Counted from the first letter of the stretch, positions 6,823 to 14,545 are shown. The stretch: 27,543 nt of DNA from DASZOC01 sp035550975 (GCA_035550975.1 DASZOC010000019.1:1-27543); one strand, 5' to 3'. Program-made: numbers and translations. The notes: a model not told the origin generated them from the letters alone.

Positions 6823-7284
6823 CTAAGCCCCGGGTTTGATGACCATGATCGCGATCACTAGGACCAGGAGCGCGAGATCCAGGCGCGTCAGCCGCATCAG
6901 CTTCTGCGTGTCGGCCTGCACGCCGGCGTCGTCGAGCCCGCGATCGCGGATCGCGGCGGCAAGCCGCTCGCTCTTCGGGCCCAACAGGAACATCCCCAAG
7001 AAGACCGTGACGAAGAAGATGACGAGGCCGAGCGCGACCCACGTGTCCTCGAACTGCCAGCCGCTTTGAACGACCATCGCGATCCCCGTGATCAGCATGA
7101 CGCCCGAGATGGGAGCGAAGTAGTGGGGGCCGAGCCATGCCTCGTCTTCGATGAAGGCGACCATGCGGTCGGTCTGTCCCGACCTCGCCGCGAGGAACCC
7201 GAGGAACTGGCTGACTATGACCGCGCCCGCCCAGGCCGCGGCGCCGAGGACGTGAAGCGTCTTGAGCAGCTCGTATAGAGACAT
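6823..7284 (-). CDS. DUF2269-like integral membrane protein
   Basis: A 153-residue protein with four predicted membrane helices: LHVLGAAAWAGAVIVSQFL, FAPISGVMLITGIAMVV, TWVALGLVIFFVTVFLGMFL and LDLALLVLVIAIMVIK. The opening LLKTLHVLGAAAWAGA resembles the conserved His/Trp/Gly first helix of the DUF2269 / CopD-like membrane families; the conserved His could bind heme or metal, but nothing here shows which. The ATG at 7284 has a good SD site (AAAAGGAG, eight bases upstream). The gene diverges from the amphi-Trp gene at 7412; the 127 bases between them contain a palindrome that overlaps a likely -10. Confidence 0.75.
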   Translation of the reverse strand: MSLYELLKTLHVLGAAAWAGAVIVSQFLGFLAARSGQTDRMVAFIEDEAWLGPHYFAPISGVMLITGIAMVVQSGWQFEDTWVALGLVIFFVTVFLGMFLLGPKSERLAAAIRDRGLDDAGVQADTQKLMRLTRLDLALLVLVIAIMVIKPGA

Positions 7285-7365
7285 GATGTGCTCCTTTTAG
7301 GTCGCGAATCTGCTCGGAGTATGACTTCAGGCCGTCGCGGTCACGTGGTTTTCCGACTCGTTTTC

Positions 7366-7377
7366 GAGGCTAGCCTC
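7366..7377 (+). promoter_or_regulatory. Palindrome overlapping a -10 element (candidate operator)
   Basis: GAGGCTAGCCTC is a perfect 12-bp palindrome whose internal TAGCCT (7371-7376) fits a TANNNT -10 box for the amphi-Trp gene; the SD site of that gene begins about 23 bases downstream. A dimeric regulator bound here would block the promoter. Confidence 0.35.
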
Positions 7378-7411
7378 ACGGGGCAACAGGTCGGCACCGA
7401 GGAGGTTGTAC

Positions 7412-7669
7412 ATGGCGAACGAGCGAGATGTCGAGAAGGTCTACGCGACGAGCGAAGTGGTCGCGAAGCTGCGGCGGCTGGCCGACGCGCTGGAGAGCGA
7501 GACGCCGTTCCGCATCCAGGTCGCGGGCGAGCGCATCCGCGTGCCGGCGAGGGCGGAGTTCAGCATCGAGCACGAGCGCGGTGACGAAGAGGAAGAGGTC
7601 GAATTCCAGCTCAAGTGGCAGCTCGATCCCGACGATGCCGAGGCCGGCAACGGCGAGCCCACCGTCTGA
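7412..7669 (+). CDS. amphi-Trp domain protein
   Basis: An 85-residue soluble protein matching the short amphi-Trp family: an N-terminal helix with regularly spaced hydrophobics (SEVVAKLRRLADALESE), a strand pair (FRIQVAGERIRVPARAEFSIEHE), a charged loop (RGDEEEEV) and the closing FQLKW that ends the conserved domain in a tryptophan. The family is widespread in actinobacteria and archaea and has no established function. The ATG at 7412 follows GAGGAGG at six bases; the TTG two codons upstream lies too close to that SD site. The next small gene starts 59 bases downstream and has its own -10-like TAGGCT (7691-7696). Confidence 0.78.
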   Translation: MANERDVEKVYATSEVVAKLRRLADALESETPFRIQVAGERIRVPARAEFSIEHERGDEEEEVEFQLKWQLDPDDAEAGNGEPTV

Positions 7670-7728
7670 TGGTGCGCGGGCGGCGGGGGATAGGCTCGAT
7701 CGAACGGCGTCCGATCTGGGAGGTTGGC

Positions 7729-7896
7729 ATGGCTGACAAGCAAGGGCTGAACGACGAAGACATCAAGACCTCGTGGCAGCGCGCGGGGGGTTCCACCGGC
7801 GGTCTGACCGCGGACCCAGACAGCACCGACCCCGACGGCACCGACGCTGACGGGACCGATGGCCAGAGCGGCGACTCCGACACCACCGACAACTAG
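7729..7896 (+). CDS. Small acidic low-complexity protein (55 aa)
   Basis: A 55-residue protein starting MADKQGLNDEDIKTSWQRAG and ending in an Asp/Thr/Gly repeat tract (TDPDGTDADGTDGQSGD). There is no hydrophobic segment or cysteine; the tail is surely disordered, while the first 18 residues could form a short helix. The reading frame is supported by a good SD site (GGGAGG, six bases before ATG) and by TAGGCT at 7691-7696 as a likely -10. It ends 13 bases before the JmjC gene and may share its transcript. In size, charge and SD strength it resembles the protein at 19-201. No function is assigned. Confidence 0.6.
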   Translation: MADKQGLNDEDIKTSWQRAGGSTGGLTADPDSTDPDGTDADGTDGQSGDSDTTDN

Positions 7897-7909
7897 CGAC
7901 ACGGATCCG

Positions 7910-9058
7910 ATGGAGGCCCCGGCCCTTCGCCGTTGTGTCGGCGACGTCGGGGCTTTCTTCGCGCACCACTGGGGCCGCGCGCCGCTCCTCCTGACCCAGG
8001 ACGAGGACGCGGGTTTCGACGATCTGGCATCGCTCGACGACCTCGACCGCATGATCTCGTCACTCGCTCTGCGCGGGTCGAACCTGCGGATGGTCAAAGA
8101 CGGCGAGACGTTGCCTGCAGCCGCGTACACGGTCGCGCCGAGTGCGAGATCGCGCGGCATCGAACCTCTCGTCGACCCCGCGGCCGTCTATCAGCGTTTC
8201 TTCGAGGGCGCGACGATCGTCCTCGAGGGGATCCACCGTCTGTGGGAGCCGCTCGCGCGCTTCTGCCGTGGGCTCGAGCTGGAGCTCGGCCACCGCCTCC
8301 AGGTCAACGCGTACGTGACCCCGCCGGGTTCCCAAGGTTTCGACGTGCACCGGGACGACCACGACGTGTTCGTGATGCAGGTGTGGGGCTCGAAGCGCTG
8401 GACCGTGTTCGACCGCGCCGATGACGACGTGGTTCTGATCGAGCAGGAGATACCGAGCGCGAGCTCGTTGTATATACCGAAAGGCTTCCCCCACGCGGCG
8501 GCAACGACCGATCGCGTCTCGGCACACCTGACCGTAGGCATCCTGACGCACGACTCGATCGACATCGTGCGCGAGATCACGAAGCTCGCGGCGGAGGAGC
8601 CCGCGTTCGCCGAGCGCCTCGGCCGGACCGCGGTGGGAGACGAGCGTCGCCTTCGCGCTGAGGTCGAGCGCCATGTCGACGAGCTGCGCAACTGGCTCGA
8701 CAAGGTCGATCTCGACGACCTCACGACGCGCGTCGCGCGCAAGCTGTGGACGACGTCGCAGCCGGCGCTGACCGGGCAGCTGCGGCGTCTCGCGACCCTG
8801 GACGACGTTGCTGCCGGCACGAACGTCCGCCACCGCGCGGGGGTCACGTCGCATCTGTCGCGGCACGGGGACGTCGTGCGACTGTTGTTGCCTGACCGCG
8901 AGCTGGAGTTCCCGCCGATCGCCGAAGATGCGCTGATCTACGTCATGGAGCGAGAGGTTTTCTGTGTTCGGGACCTCCATCGGGTGATCGACCCGCACAG
9001 CGCGCTGGTCCTGGTGCGACGGCTCATACGGGAAGGGCTGCTCGAGGTCGACGCTTGA
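7910..9058 (+). CDS. JmjC/cupin-type Fe(II)/2-oxoglutarate oxygenase (ROXA-like)
   Basis: A 382-residue protein. The double-stranded beta-helix core carries the iron triad His147-x-Asp149 (FDVHRDDHD) and His195 (GFPHAAA), and the segment DVFVMQVWGSKRWTVF is typical of bacterial JmjC proteins of the ribosomal oxygenase type, which hydroxylate Arg or His in ribosomal proteins. A helical middle (about 215-300) and a C-terminal winged-helix-like part (about 300-382) match the layout of that group. Hydroxylation of a protein substrate in the cytoplasm is thus the likely role; the substrate is not visible. ATG at 7910 was chosen at the beginning of homology; no clear SD site or -10 precedes it, so it may be read from the transcript of the small acidic gene 13 bases upstream. 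Its stop overlaps the next start. Confidence 0.82.
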   Translation: MEAPALRRCVGDVGAFFAHHWGRAPLLLTQDEDAGFDDLASLDDLDRMISSLALRGSNLRMVKDGETLPAAAYTVAPSARSRGIEPLVDPAAVYQRFFEGATIVLEGIHRLWEPLARFCRGLELELGHRLQVNAYVTPPGSQGFDVHRDDHDVFVMQVWGSKRWTVFDRADDDVVLIEQEIPSASSLYIPKGFPHAAATTDRVSAHLTVGILTHDSIDIVREITKLAAEEPAFAERLGRTAVGDERRLRAEVERHVDELRNWLDKVDLDDLTTRVARKLWTTSQPALTGQLRRLATLDDVAAGTNVRHRAGVTSHLSRHGDVVRLLLPDRELEFPPIAEDALIYVMEREVFCVRDLHRVIDPHSALVLVRRLIREGLLEVDA

Positions 9059-9963
9059 CCGATCGCGACACCCGCTGCGCTGATGCGTCCGAAGCTCGTG
9101 CGGAACCGCTCTACGGCACCGCGTCGCACGTCACGCGGTGGGTGTTGCTCGAACAACCGGGCTCCTGGGGCCGGGATGCGCTCAGCGAGAGCGGGCTCCG
9201 CGCGGCGACCGCGGTCGAGTTGAAGGCTCGTGCCCTGGCGGTCGGCGCGCGCGTGGTCCTCATCAGGCGCGGCGTCCGCTTCACGTCGGACCGCCGGCAG
9301 TGTTACGTCGCTCGTACGGAGGCCGCCGAGACGTACCTGGCGCGACTATCGCTCGATGCTCCCGAGGATCTGCTCGATATCGACCTCGCGCCGTTGGTCG
9401 ATGGTGGGGAGATAGCGGGGGCCGAGCGCGTCGCGGAACCGGTCTATCTCGTGTGCACCCACGGAAAGCACGACGCATGCTGCTCGATCCGTGGCAATCA
9501 GGTGTCGCGGGTCGCGTGCGCGCAGGAAGGCAGCGACGCGTGGGAATCCGCGCACATCGGAGGAGATCGGTTCGCGGCCAACGTCGTCTGCTTCCCGCAC
9601 GGCGTCTATTACGGGCGGGTGACGCCCGACGAAGTGACGCGCTTGATGGAGATGTACCGCGGCGGCGTCTTGTCCCTGGATCACTATCGCGGCCGGTCGT
9701 GCTTTCCTTTCACAGTGCAGGCAGCGGATTACTTCGTCAGGCGCGAGACCGGCCGAGCTCGCGTCGCGGACGTGGCGTTCGCCGGCACTTCCATCGTCGC
9801 GGAAGGAGTAAGGGAGGCGCGGTTCGAGCTCGACGACGGAACCGAGGCAGTCGTTTCCGTCCGCGTCGGTCGCAGCGAGGAGGCGCACGTCCTCACCTGT
9901 AGCGCCGATGCGCCGAGTGCGATCCCGCGCTTCGAGCTCGTGTCCCTGCGGATCGGCGTGTGA
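9055..9963 (+). CDS. Sucrase/ferredoxin-like (thioredoxin-fold [2Fe-2S]) protein
   Basis: A 302-residue protein of the Suc_Fer-like family. The conserved C-terminal ferredoxin signature is clear: CTHGKHDACCSIRG (Cys134, Cys142, Cys143), AWESAHIGGDRFAANVV (164-178) and CFPHGVYYGRV with Cys179. Such proteins bind a [2Fe-2S] cluster in a thioredoxin-like fold; despite the family name, sucrase activity is not expected. The TTG start at 9055 overlaps the JmjC stop in TTGA, and the stop overlaps the next GTG in GTGA, so the genes are translationally coupled. The pairing with an iron oxygenase suggests an electron-supply or iron-handling role, an inference only. The last 100 residues are strand-rich and of unknown function. 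Confidence 0.82.
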   Translation: MTDRDTRCADASEARAEPLYGTASHVTRWVLLEQPGSWGRDALSESGLRAATAVELKARALAVGARVVLIRRGVRFTSDRRQCYVARTEAAETYLARLSLDAPEDLLDIDLAPLVDGGEIAGAERVAEPVYLVCTHGKHDACCSIRGNQVSRVACAQEGSDAWESAHIGGDRFAANVVCFPHGVYYGRVTPDEVTRLMEMYRGGVLSLDHYRGRSCFPFTVQAADYFVRRETGRARVADVAFAGTSIVAEGVREARFELDDGTEAVVSVRVGRSEEAHVLTCSADAPSAIPRFELVSLRIGV

Positions 9964-10415
9964 GCCGTCGAAAGGCGCCCGGCGTAACGGGACCCGTTGC
10001 CCGTACGGTTGTGTATTCAGCGGTCGGTTTCGCGCACGAGGTCGTCTTCAGCGCGTTGCACGATCACCTCCGTGGGCGCGACGTGCGCCTCCGCACGAGC
10101 CCCTGGATGCTCCCTATCTACGCGCTGATCACACCGCTCTACGAGCCGCTCCACGATGCGATGCGCGACCGCGTCCCGCGCGTTGCTCGCGCCGCGGTCT
10201 ACGGCCTCGGGTTCCTCGCGGTGGAGTACGCCACGGGGGCCGGGCTCAGGAGGTGGCGGGGCGAGGGACCGTGGGATTACTCCTATGCACGCGTCCACGT
10301 GAACGGTTTGGTCAGGCCGGACTACTTCTTCTTGTGGGCCGCGGCCGGCCTCGCACTAGAACCCGTGCACGACCACCTGACGTCGAGTGACGTCCGCCGA
10401 TCGCTCGCTCGGTGA
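9960..10415 (+). CDS. Small membrane protein, CmpB-like (putative ABC-transporter type IV family)
   Basis: A 151-residue protein with hydrophobic stretches at VVYSAVGFAHEVVFSAL, PWMLPIYALITPLYEPL, AAVYGLGFLAVEYATGA and PDYFFLWAAAGLALEPV. The segment GPWDYSYARVHVNGLVRPDYFFLW recalls the WDYS...G.I....W pattern of the CmpB family, which is called an ABC-transporter permease in databases but has no proven transport role. The GTG start at 9960 overlaps the ferredoxin-like stop (GTGA), so it belongs to the same operon as the JmjC and Suc_Fer genes. Confidence is moderate for the family and good for a membrane protein. Confidence 0.65.
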   Translation: MSRRKAPGVTGPVARTVVYSAVGFAHEVVFSALHDHLRGRDVRLRTSPWMLPIYALITPLYEPLHDAMRDRVPRVARAAVYGLGFLAVEYATGAGLRRWRGEGPWDYSYARVHVNGLVRPDYFFLWAAAGLALEPVHDHLTSSDVRRSLAR

Positions 10416-10434
10416 CGAGGGGCCGGGGGTCCAC

Positions 10435-10440
10435 TACCTT
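10435..10440 (+). promoter_or_regulatory. Putative -10 box of a leaderless cutA
   Basis: TACCTT (TANNNT) lies seven bases before the GTG at 10448. It gives the CutA gene its own possible start of transcription inside the operon. Confidence 0.4.
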
Positions 10441-10447
10441 TGTGCCC

Positions 10448-10771
10448 GTGGACTTCGTGCAGATCACAACTACGACCGAAACTGCGGCCGAGGCACGGAA
10501 GATCGCCGACCATCTCGTCGAGCAGCGCCTCGCCGCGTGCGTGCAGGTGATGGGGCCGATCACCAGTACCTACCGCTGGCAGGGGTCGGTGGAACGAGCC
10601 GAAGAGTTCATGTGCTTCGTCAAGACGCGCTGTGCGATGGCTGCCAAGGTCGAAGCTGCAATCGTCTCGCTGCACTCCTATGAGAACCCCGAGATCGTCG
10701 TGACACCCATCGAAGGTGGCAGCTCCGATTACCTCGCGTGGGTAGCCTCCGAGACGACACCAGATCCGTGA
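10448..10771 (+). CDS. cutA: CutA1-family divalent cation tolerance protein
   Basis: A 107-residue protein matching the trimeric CutA1 family along its whole length: an opening strand (VQITTTTETAAEARKIAD), the ACV motif (Cys31 in RLAACVQVMGPITSTYRWQG), SYENPEIVVTPIEGGSSDYLAW near the end. The family is named for copper tolerance in Escherichia coli and forms a small cytoplasmic trimer related to PII proteins; its exact role is unsettled. The GTG at 10448 gives normal family length and has TACCTT seven bases upstream. A GTG at 10412, overlapping the previous stop in GTGA, would add 12 residues; it is the alternative if the gene is read only from the JmjC operon. Confidence 0.9.
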   Translation: MDFVQITTTTETAAEARKIADHLVEQRLAACVQVMGPITSTYRWQGSVERAEEFMCFVKTRCAMAAKVEAAIVSLHSYENPEIVVTPIEGGSSDYLAWVASETTPDP

Positions 10772-10854
10772 ATGCTTTCGACCGGCCGCAAGGCGCGGCT
10801 GCGTTATCGCTGCGGTTGTAGCTTGAACCCGGCCGAGCGGGAGGAGGCTCGTTA

Positions 10855-11259
10855 GTGGACTTCGATATCAACTGGTTGGCAGTTCTCGTTGCAACGGTTG
10901 CGCATCAGGCGCTCGGCGCTCTTTGGTACGCGGTGCTGTTCAAGAACACATGGCTGCGGGCCATGGGCATGTCTGCCGAAGAGGTGGAGCGGCAGGTTCC
11001 CGGCAGCGAGCTGGCCGTCGGTGCGGTGGCGTCACTCTTCAGTGTCATCGCGCTCGCGGCGATCATCGGGATGATCGACGGGCCGACCTTGAGCGAGGGC
11101 ATATTGATCGGCGCGGTCGCGGGTATCGGGTTCGTCGCGGCAGCGACGTTCATGAACGGGATGTACGAGAACAAGAACCCCATCCTGAGCACCCTCTTCG
11201 GCGCCTACTACACGGTGGGTCTGATGGCGGCCGGAGCGATCCTCGCGCTCTGGCAGTAG
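10855..11259 (+). CDS. DUF1761 membrane protein
   Basis: A 134-residue protein with four membrane segments: WLAVLVATVAHQALGALWYAVLF, VGAVASLFSVIALAAIIGMI, GILIGAVAGIGFVAAATFM and YYTVGLMAAGAILALW. The opening INWLAVLVATVAHQALGALWY and the following short LFKNTWLRAMG are characteristic of DUF1761, a family with no known function. The GTG at 10855 has GGGAGGAGG upstream at about seven bases, and TAGCTT (10819-10824) is a possible -10 further up. It is followed, after 80 bases with no visible gene, by the secreted cupredoxin; nothing in the sequence ties the two together functionally. Confidence 0.82.
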   Translation: MDFDINWLAVLVATVAHQALGALWYAVLFKNTWLRAMGMSAEEVERQVPGSELAVGAVASLFSVIALAAIIGMIDGPTLSEGILIGAVAGIGFVAAATFMNGMYENKNPILSTLFGAYYTVGLMAAGAILALWQ

Positions 11260-11339
11260 CAGTCGGGCGGGCCGCGGGCAGGGGAGCTGCAGCCTCGTGG
11301 CGAAGCATTTCCTGTCCCGCTTGGAACGGAGGATGCGAC

Positions 11340-11771
11340 ATGCGTAAGACGCTGCTCCTGCTAGCCGCCACGATGTCGATGGTCGCTATCCCTGGCAGCG
11401 CGGTGTCGGGCGCGGAGCAACGAGCCGTGGCAGGTCCCGCCGGGTTCGCGTCCGGGTACCTCACCACGACGATCACGATGTCGAAGGGAGATTCGCTCGT
11501 ATTCACGAACCTGGACGTCTTCGAGCACGACCTAGTCCACGACACCGCCGGCGACGGTTTCGGCGGTAAGCGCAACGTCGCTTGGTGCAAGAAGTCGTCC
11601 GAGCACGCGCACGATCACTCCGGTGCGTGTCCGGTCTTCTGGAGCGACCTGATCGGTGCGGGAGACAGCACGGAGGTGATGGGCCTGAACCGGGTGAAGC
11701 CGGGCAAGACCTACAGTTTCTTGTGTACGAAACACCACAACATGAAAGGCAAGTTGATCGTCAAGCCCTGA
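11340..11771 (+). CDS. Secreted cupredoxin (type-1 copper protein) with amicyanin-type ligand loop
   Basis: A 143-residue exported protein: signal peptide 1-24 (MRKTLLLLAATMSMVAIPGS), then a cupredoxin domain. Likely copper ligands are His63 or His67 (VFEHDLVHD), Cys129, His132 and Met135 in FLCTKHHNMKG. The C-x2-H-x2-M spacing is the short loop of amicyanin rather than the longer loops of plastocyanin or azurin. A central insertion (AWCKKSSEHAHDHSGACPVFW) holds two extra cysteines, probably a disulfide, and several histidines that could bind another metal. Single-electron transfer outside the membrane is the expected role. An SD site (GGAGG) stands eight bases before the ATG. Two more cupredoxin genes occur at 18342 and 19695. 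Confidence 0.85.
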   Translation: MRKTLLLLAATMSMVAIPGSAVSGAEQRAVAGPAGFASGYLTTTITMSKGDSLVFTNLDVFEHDLVHDTAGDGFGGKRNVAWCKKSSEHAHDHSGACPVFWSDLIGAGDSTEVMGLNRVKPGKTYSFLCTKHHNMKGKLIVKP

Positions 11772-11796
11772 CGCCTCTGGTGGCACTATGGCGCGC

Positions 11797-12318
11797 ATGT
11801 CTGAGATCCAGGTACGGGTTGGCGATGATGCCGACATGGAAGCGGCTCGATCCGTGTTGCAGGCTGCCTACGCGGAATACTCGAAGTCGTTCCCGGAAGA
11901 GAGCTGGACCCCTTACCTGGCAGACATCCTCGACCTCGAAGGCAGAGCCGACGTCTCCAACCTATTGATCGCGCAGAACCACGGGCAGGTCGTTGGCTGT
12001 GTGAGCTACTACCCTCCTGGTTCCAAGGCTTCATATCCGTCAGATTCCTTCACCGCCCACTGGCCCGACGAATGGGCGTCGTTCCGTCTCCTCGCGGTCG
12101 ACCCTGCGGCGCGTGGCCTCGGCGTCGGTCGGCGACTAACGGAGCTGTGTATCGAGCGGGCGCGCGGGGCCGGCGCGACTGCGGTGGGGCTTCACACGAC
12201 CGACGTCATGGAGGTGGCACGCGCGATGTACGAGCGGATGGGTTTCGAGAGGGCACCGACGTACGATTTCCATCCGTCGGACGAGATCGCCGTCGAGGCG
12301 TACCGGTTGACCTTGTGA
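11797..12318 (+). CDS. GNAT-family N-acetyltransferase
   Basis: A 173-residue protein with the GNAT fold. The acetyl-CoA pyrophosphate-binding motif A is visible as FRLLAVDPAARGLGVGRRL (R-G-L-G-V-G), followed by motif B (VARAMYERMGFERAP). An N-terminal segment typical of the family (AARSVLQAAYAEYSKSF) comes before a strand GQVVGCVSYYPPG. Substrate (small amine, amino acid or protein) cannot be told. The ATG at 11797 is preferred to one three codons upstream because CACTAT stands seven bases before it, and there is no SD site. The stop overlaps the GTG of the DUF2855 gene in GTGA, so the two are coupled. Confidence 0.82.
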   Translation: MSEIQVRVGDDADMEAARSVLQAAYAEYSKSFPEESWTPYLADILDLEGRADVSNLLIAQNHGQVVGCVSYYPPGSKASYPSDSFTAHWPDEWASFRLLAVDPAARGLGVGRRLTELCIERARGAGATAVGLHTTDVMEVARAMYERMGFERAPTYDFHPSDEIAVEAYRLTL

Positions 12319-13424
12319 CGCCGCGCCAGTCTGCCGCGTCAACCGAGGTGACGAATGCATGGGATCTGCTCGTCAAACGCGACGAGCTCTCCCAGACGAC
12401 GCTCGTGGAAGTCGAGACTCCCGAACCGGGTCGGGGAGAGGTCTTGTTGCAGGTCGACCGGGTCGGCATGACCGCGAACAACGTTACGTACGCGCTCGCA
12501 GGCGACCTCCTCAACTACTGGAGCTTCTTCCCGGCGCACGACGGCTGGGGGCGGGTGCCGTTGTGGGGCTTCGCGGACGTCGTCCGTTCCGAGACCGACG
12601 ACGTCCCCATCGGCACAAGGCTTTACGGGTATCTGCCGACCTCGAGCCACGTCGTCGTCAAGCCGACGGGCGTGGCCGCTCACGGTTTCAAGGACGGAAG
12701 CGACCATCGCGCCGGGCTCGACTCGGCCTACAACATCTATGCCTCGACCGCAGGCGACCCGTCCTATGTCTCCGAGCACGAGGACCTACAGATCCTCTAC
12801 CGGCCGTTGTTCATCACGTCGTTCATGCTCGACGACTTCCTCACCGACAACGGATTCTTCGGAGCCGCGCAGATCGTCACGTCCTCAGCTTCGAGCAAGA
12901 CCGCCTACGCGACCGCGTTCTGCATCGCGCGACGCGAGCCGCGGCCGCGGCTGATCGCGCTGACCTCGCCCCGCAATGTCGCGTTCACTCGGACGTTGCC
13001 CTACGACAACGTGGTGACGTACGACGACCTGGAGTCGATACCCGCCGGAACGCCTACCTTGTACCTGGACCTCGCGGGCAACCACGGTGTCCGCGCGCGC
13101 GTTCACAGCCACCTCGGCGAGTCGCTCGTCTACGACTGTCTCGTGGGGGTCACGCACCAGGAAAGCTTGGACTCGGACGACGACCTTCCGGGGCCGGAGC
13201 CCGTCTTCTTCTTTGCTCCGAGCCAGATCAGCAAGCGCCGCAAGGACTGGGGGCCGGGCGGCATCGAACAGCGGTACGGCGAGGCGTGGCGTGCGTTCGT
13301 ACCGGTGGTCGCGGACTGGGTCGAGGTCCGGCAGGCCGACGGTCCCGAGGGTCTGCGCGCTGCGTGGCTGGAGATGCTCGGGGGCCGGAGCGACCCCAAA
13401 ACCGGGCTGGTGATCTCGCTCTAG
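12315..13424 (+). CDS. DUF2855 family protein (MDR-like)
   Basis: A 369-residue protein with the characteristic DUF2855 series: GMTANNVTYALAGDLLNYW, FFPAHDGWGRVPLWGFADV, RLYGYLPTSSHVVV, ILYRPLFITSFMLDDFL and IVTSSASSKTAYATAF. The layout is that of a medium-chain dehydrogenase/reductase-like protein: N-terminal GroES-like barrel, then a dinucleotide-fold half in which the usual Gly-rich loop is replaced by SSASSKT. The reaction is unknown. The GTG start at 12315 overlaps the GNAT stop; a GTG at 12348 would also fit the beginning of homology (TNAWDLLVKRDEL). The stop codon overlaps that of the convergent FAD gene within a single CTAG. Confidence 0.85.
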   Translation: MTPRQSAASTEVTNAWDLLVKRDELSQTTLVEVETPEPGRGEVLLQVDRVGMTANNVTYALAGDLLNYWSFFPAHDGWGRVPLWGFADVVRSETDDVPIGTRLYGYLPTSSHVVVKPTGVAAHGFKDGSDHRAGLDSAYNIYASTAGDPSYVSEHEDLQILYRPLFITSFMLDDFLTDNGFFGAAQIVTSSASSKTAYATAFCIARREPRPRLIALTSPRNVAFTRTLPYDNVVTYDDLESIPAGTPTLYLDLAGNHGVRARVHSHLGESLVYDCLVGVTHQESLDSDDDLPGPEPVFFFAPSQISKRRKDWGPGGIEQRYGEAWRAFVPVVADWVEVRQADGPEGLRAAWLEMLGGRSDPKTGLVISL

Positions 13425-14545
13425 GCGAGCATCTCGTCGAGCTCGGCGAAATCGTGCATGCGTATCTCGATGAATGCTTCGAGGCGTTGCTTCGGCGATA
13501 GATCGAAGCGCGACGTCCGCACCGCCGGCTCGAGGCGTTTGTCGGCGGTCGCGCGATAACCGTCGGCGTAGGCGGCGAGGGCATCGGCCTCTGACAGTTC
13601 GCCGGTCAGTACCTTGTCCAGCGCGCCGGCGAGCATCTCGGCCCCCCTGAACGAATCGGTGATCCCGTCGGCGGGGATCGGGTCCTTGTTGTAGACCGCG
13701 TCACCGACGAGCGCCCATCCGTCGCCGTGTGTCTGGCGCAGGTAGTTGTGGATGTCGTTGGTACCTACGAATCGCTCGACCCGTTCGCCGTCCAGCACCC
13801 GCTGGCCCTCCTCGCCGAAACGCTTCAAGGCGGCGTTGAAGTGGCCTTCGATGTCGCGTTTCAGCTCGCCGAACAGATCGCGCTCCCACACCACCGCGAC
13901 GCACACGGCGTCGTCGTGCGTTGGGAACATCACTCCGGCGATGTCGTCGTAAAAGAACAGCTGCGTCCGGTCGATCCCCGTCCCGGTGTAGTAGCTGTAG
14001 TAGCCCGCGCTCAGAGCTTCATCGAAGCGCACCATGCCGGCTCCGACCTTGTCCGCGACGATCGAATGACGCCCGTCGGCTCCCACGACGAAACGAGCCC
14101 TCGCCTCGAGATCTCCTTCGGAGGTATGGCCACGGACTCCCGTCACCCGCTCGCCATCGCGCAGCACCGCGTCGACGGACACTCCCTCCGCGAGCTCTGC
14201 TCCGGCAGCGACGGCGGCGTCGATAAGGATCTTGTCGAGGATGAAGCGGCGCGCGGAGACGAGGCCGTCTACGGGCGGCACCAGCGGGATGGGTAGTTCG
14301 GTCAGCTCGCCACCGGTGTCGAACAGCGCGTCGGTGATCGGAGGACAACCTGTATCGAGCAGCGTCTCGAGGAGGCCCCACCGGTGTAGGCGCAGCATCC
14401 CCGGCGACTGGATGAAGTGCGTCGACATGGTGTCGCTCGGGAAGGTGGCGCGGTCCACCATCAGGACCGAGTGGCCGGCGCGGGCGAGCAACATCGCGAG
14501 CGGCGCTCCCGCACACCGAGCCCCCACGATCGCAACGTCGTACAC
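13421..14545 (-). CDS. FAD-dependent oxidoreductase (geranylgeranyl reductase/monooxygenase-like)
   Basis: A 374-residue flavoprotein. The N-terminal dinucleotide-binding loop is VGARCAGAPLAMLLARAGHSV, with Arg in place of the middle Gly of GxGxxG, ending in the ribose-binding acidic residue (MVDR). The DG motif reads VVGADGRHS, and the second FAD motif reads WALVGDAVYNKDPIPADGITD. This is the pattern of the PHBH/geranylgeranyl-reductase group, and the sequence DTMSTHFIQSPG is common in actinobacterial members. Cofactor is FAD, with NAD(P)H probable; substrate is unknown. The GTG start is preceded by GAGGAGG at four bases. It lies 37 bases downstream of the MDMPI gene on the same strand, so they may form an operon. 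Confidence 0.82.
   Translation of the reverse strand: MYDVAIVGARCAGAPLAMLLARAGHSVLMVDRATFPSDTMSTHFIQSPGMLRLHRWGLLETLLDTGCPPITDALFDTGGELTELPIPLVPPVDGLVSARRFILDKILIDAAVAAGAELAEGVSVDAVLRDGERVTGVRGHTSEGDLEARARFVVGADGRHSIVADKVGAGMVRFDEALSAGYYSYYTGTGIDRTQLFFYDDIAGVMFPTHDDAVCVAVVWERDLFGELKRDIEGHFNAALKRFGEEGQRVLDGERVERFVGTNDIHNYLRQTHGDGWALVGDAVYNKDPIPADGITDSFRGAEMLAGALDKVLTGELSEADALAAYADGYRATADKRLEPAVRTSRFDLSPKQRLEAFIEIRMHDFAELDEMLA

Noticed and set aside
10412..10447. GTG at 10412 as the start of cutA
   Set aside because: It overlaps the previous stop and remains possible, but it adds 12 non-family residues and the GTG at 10448 has a -10 at leaderless spacing.
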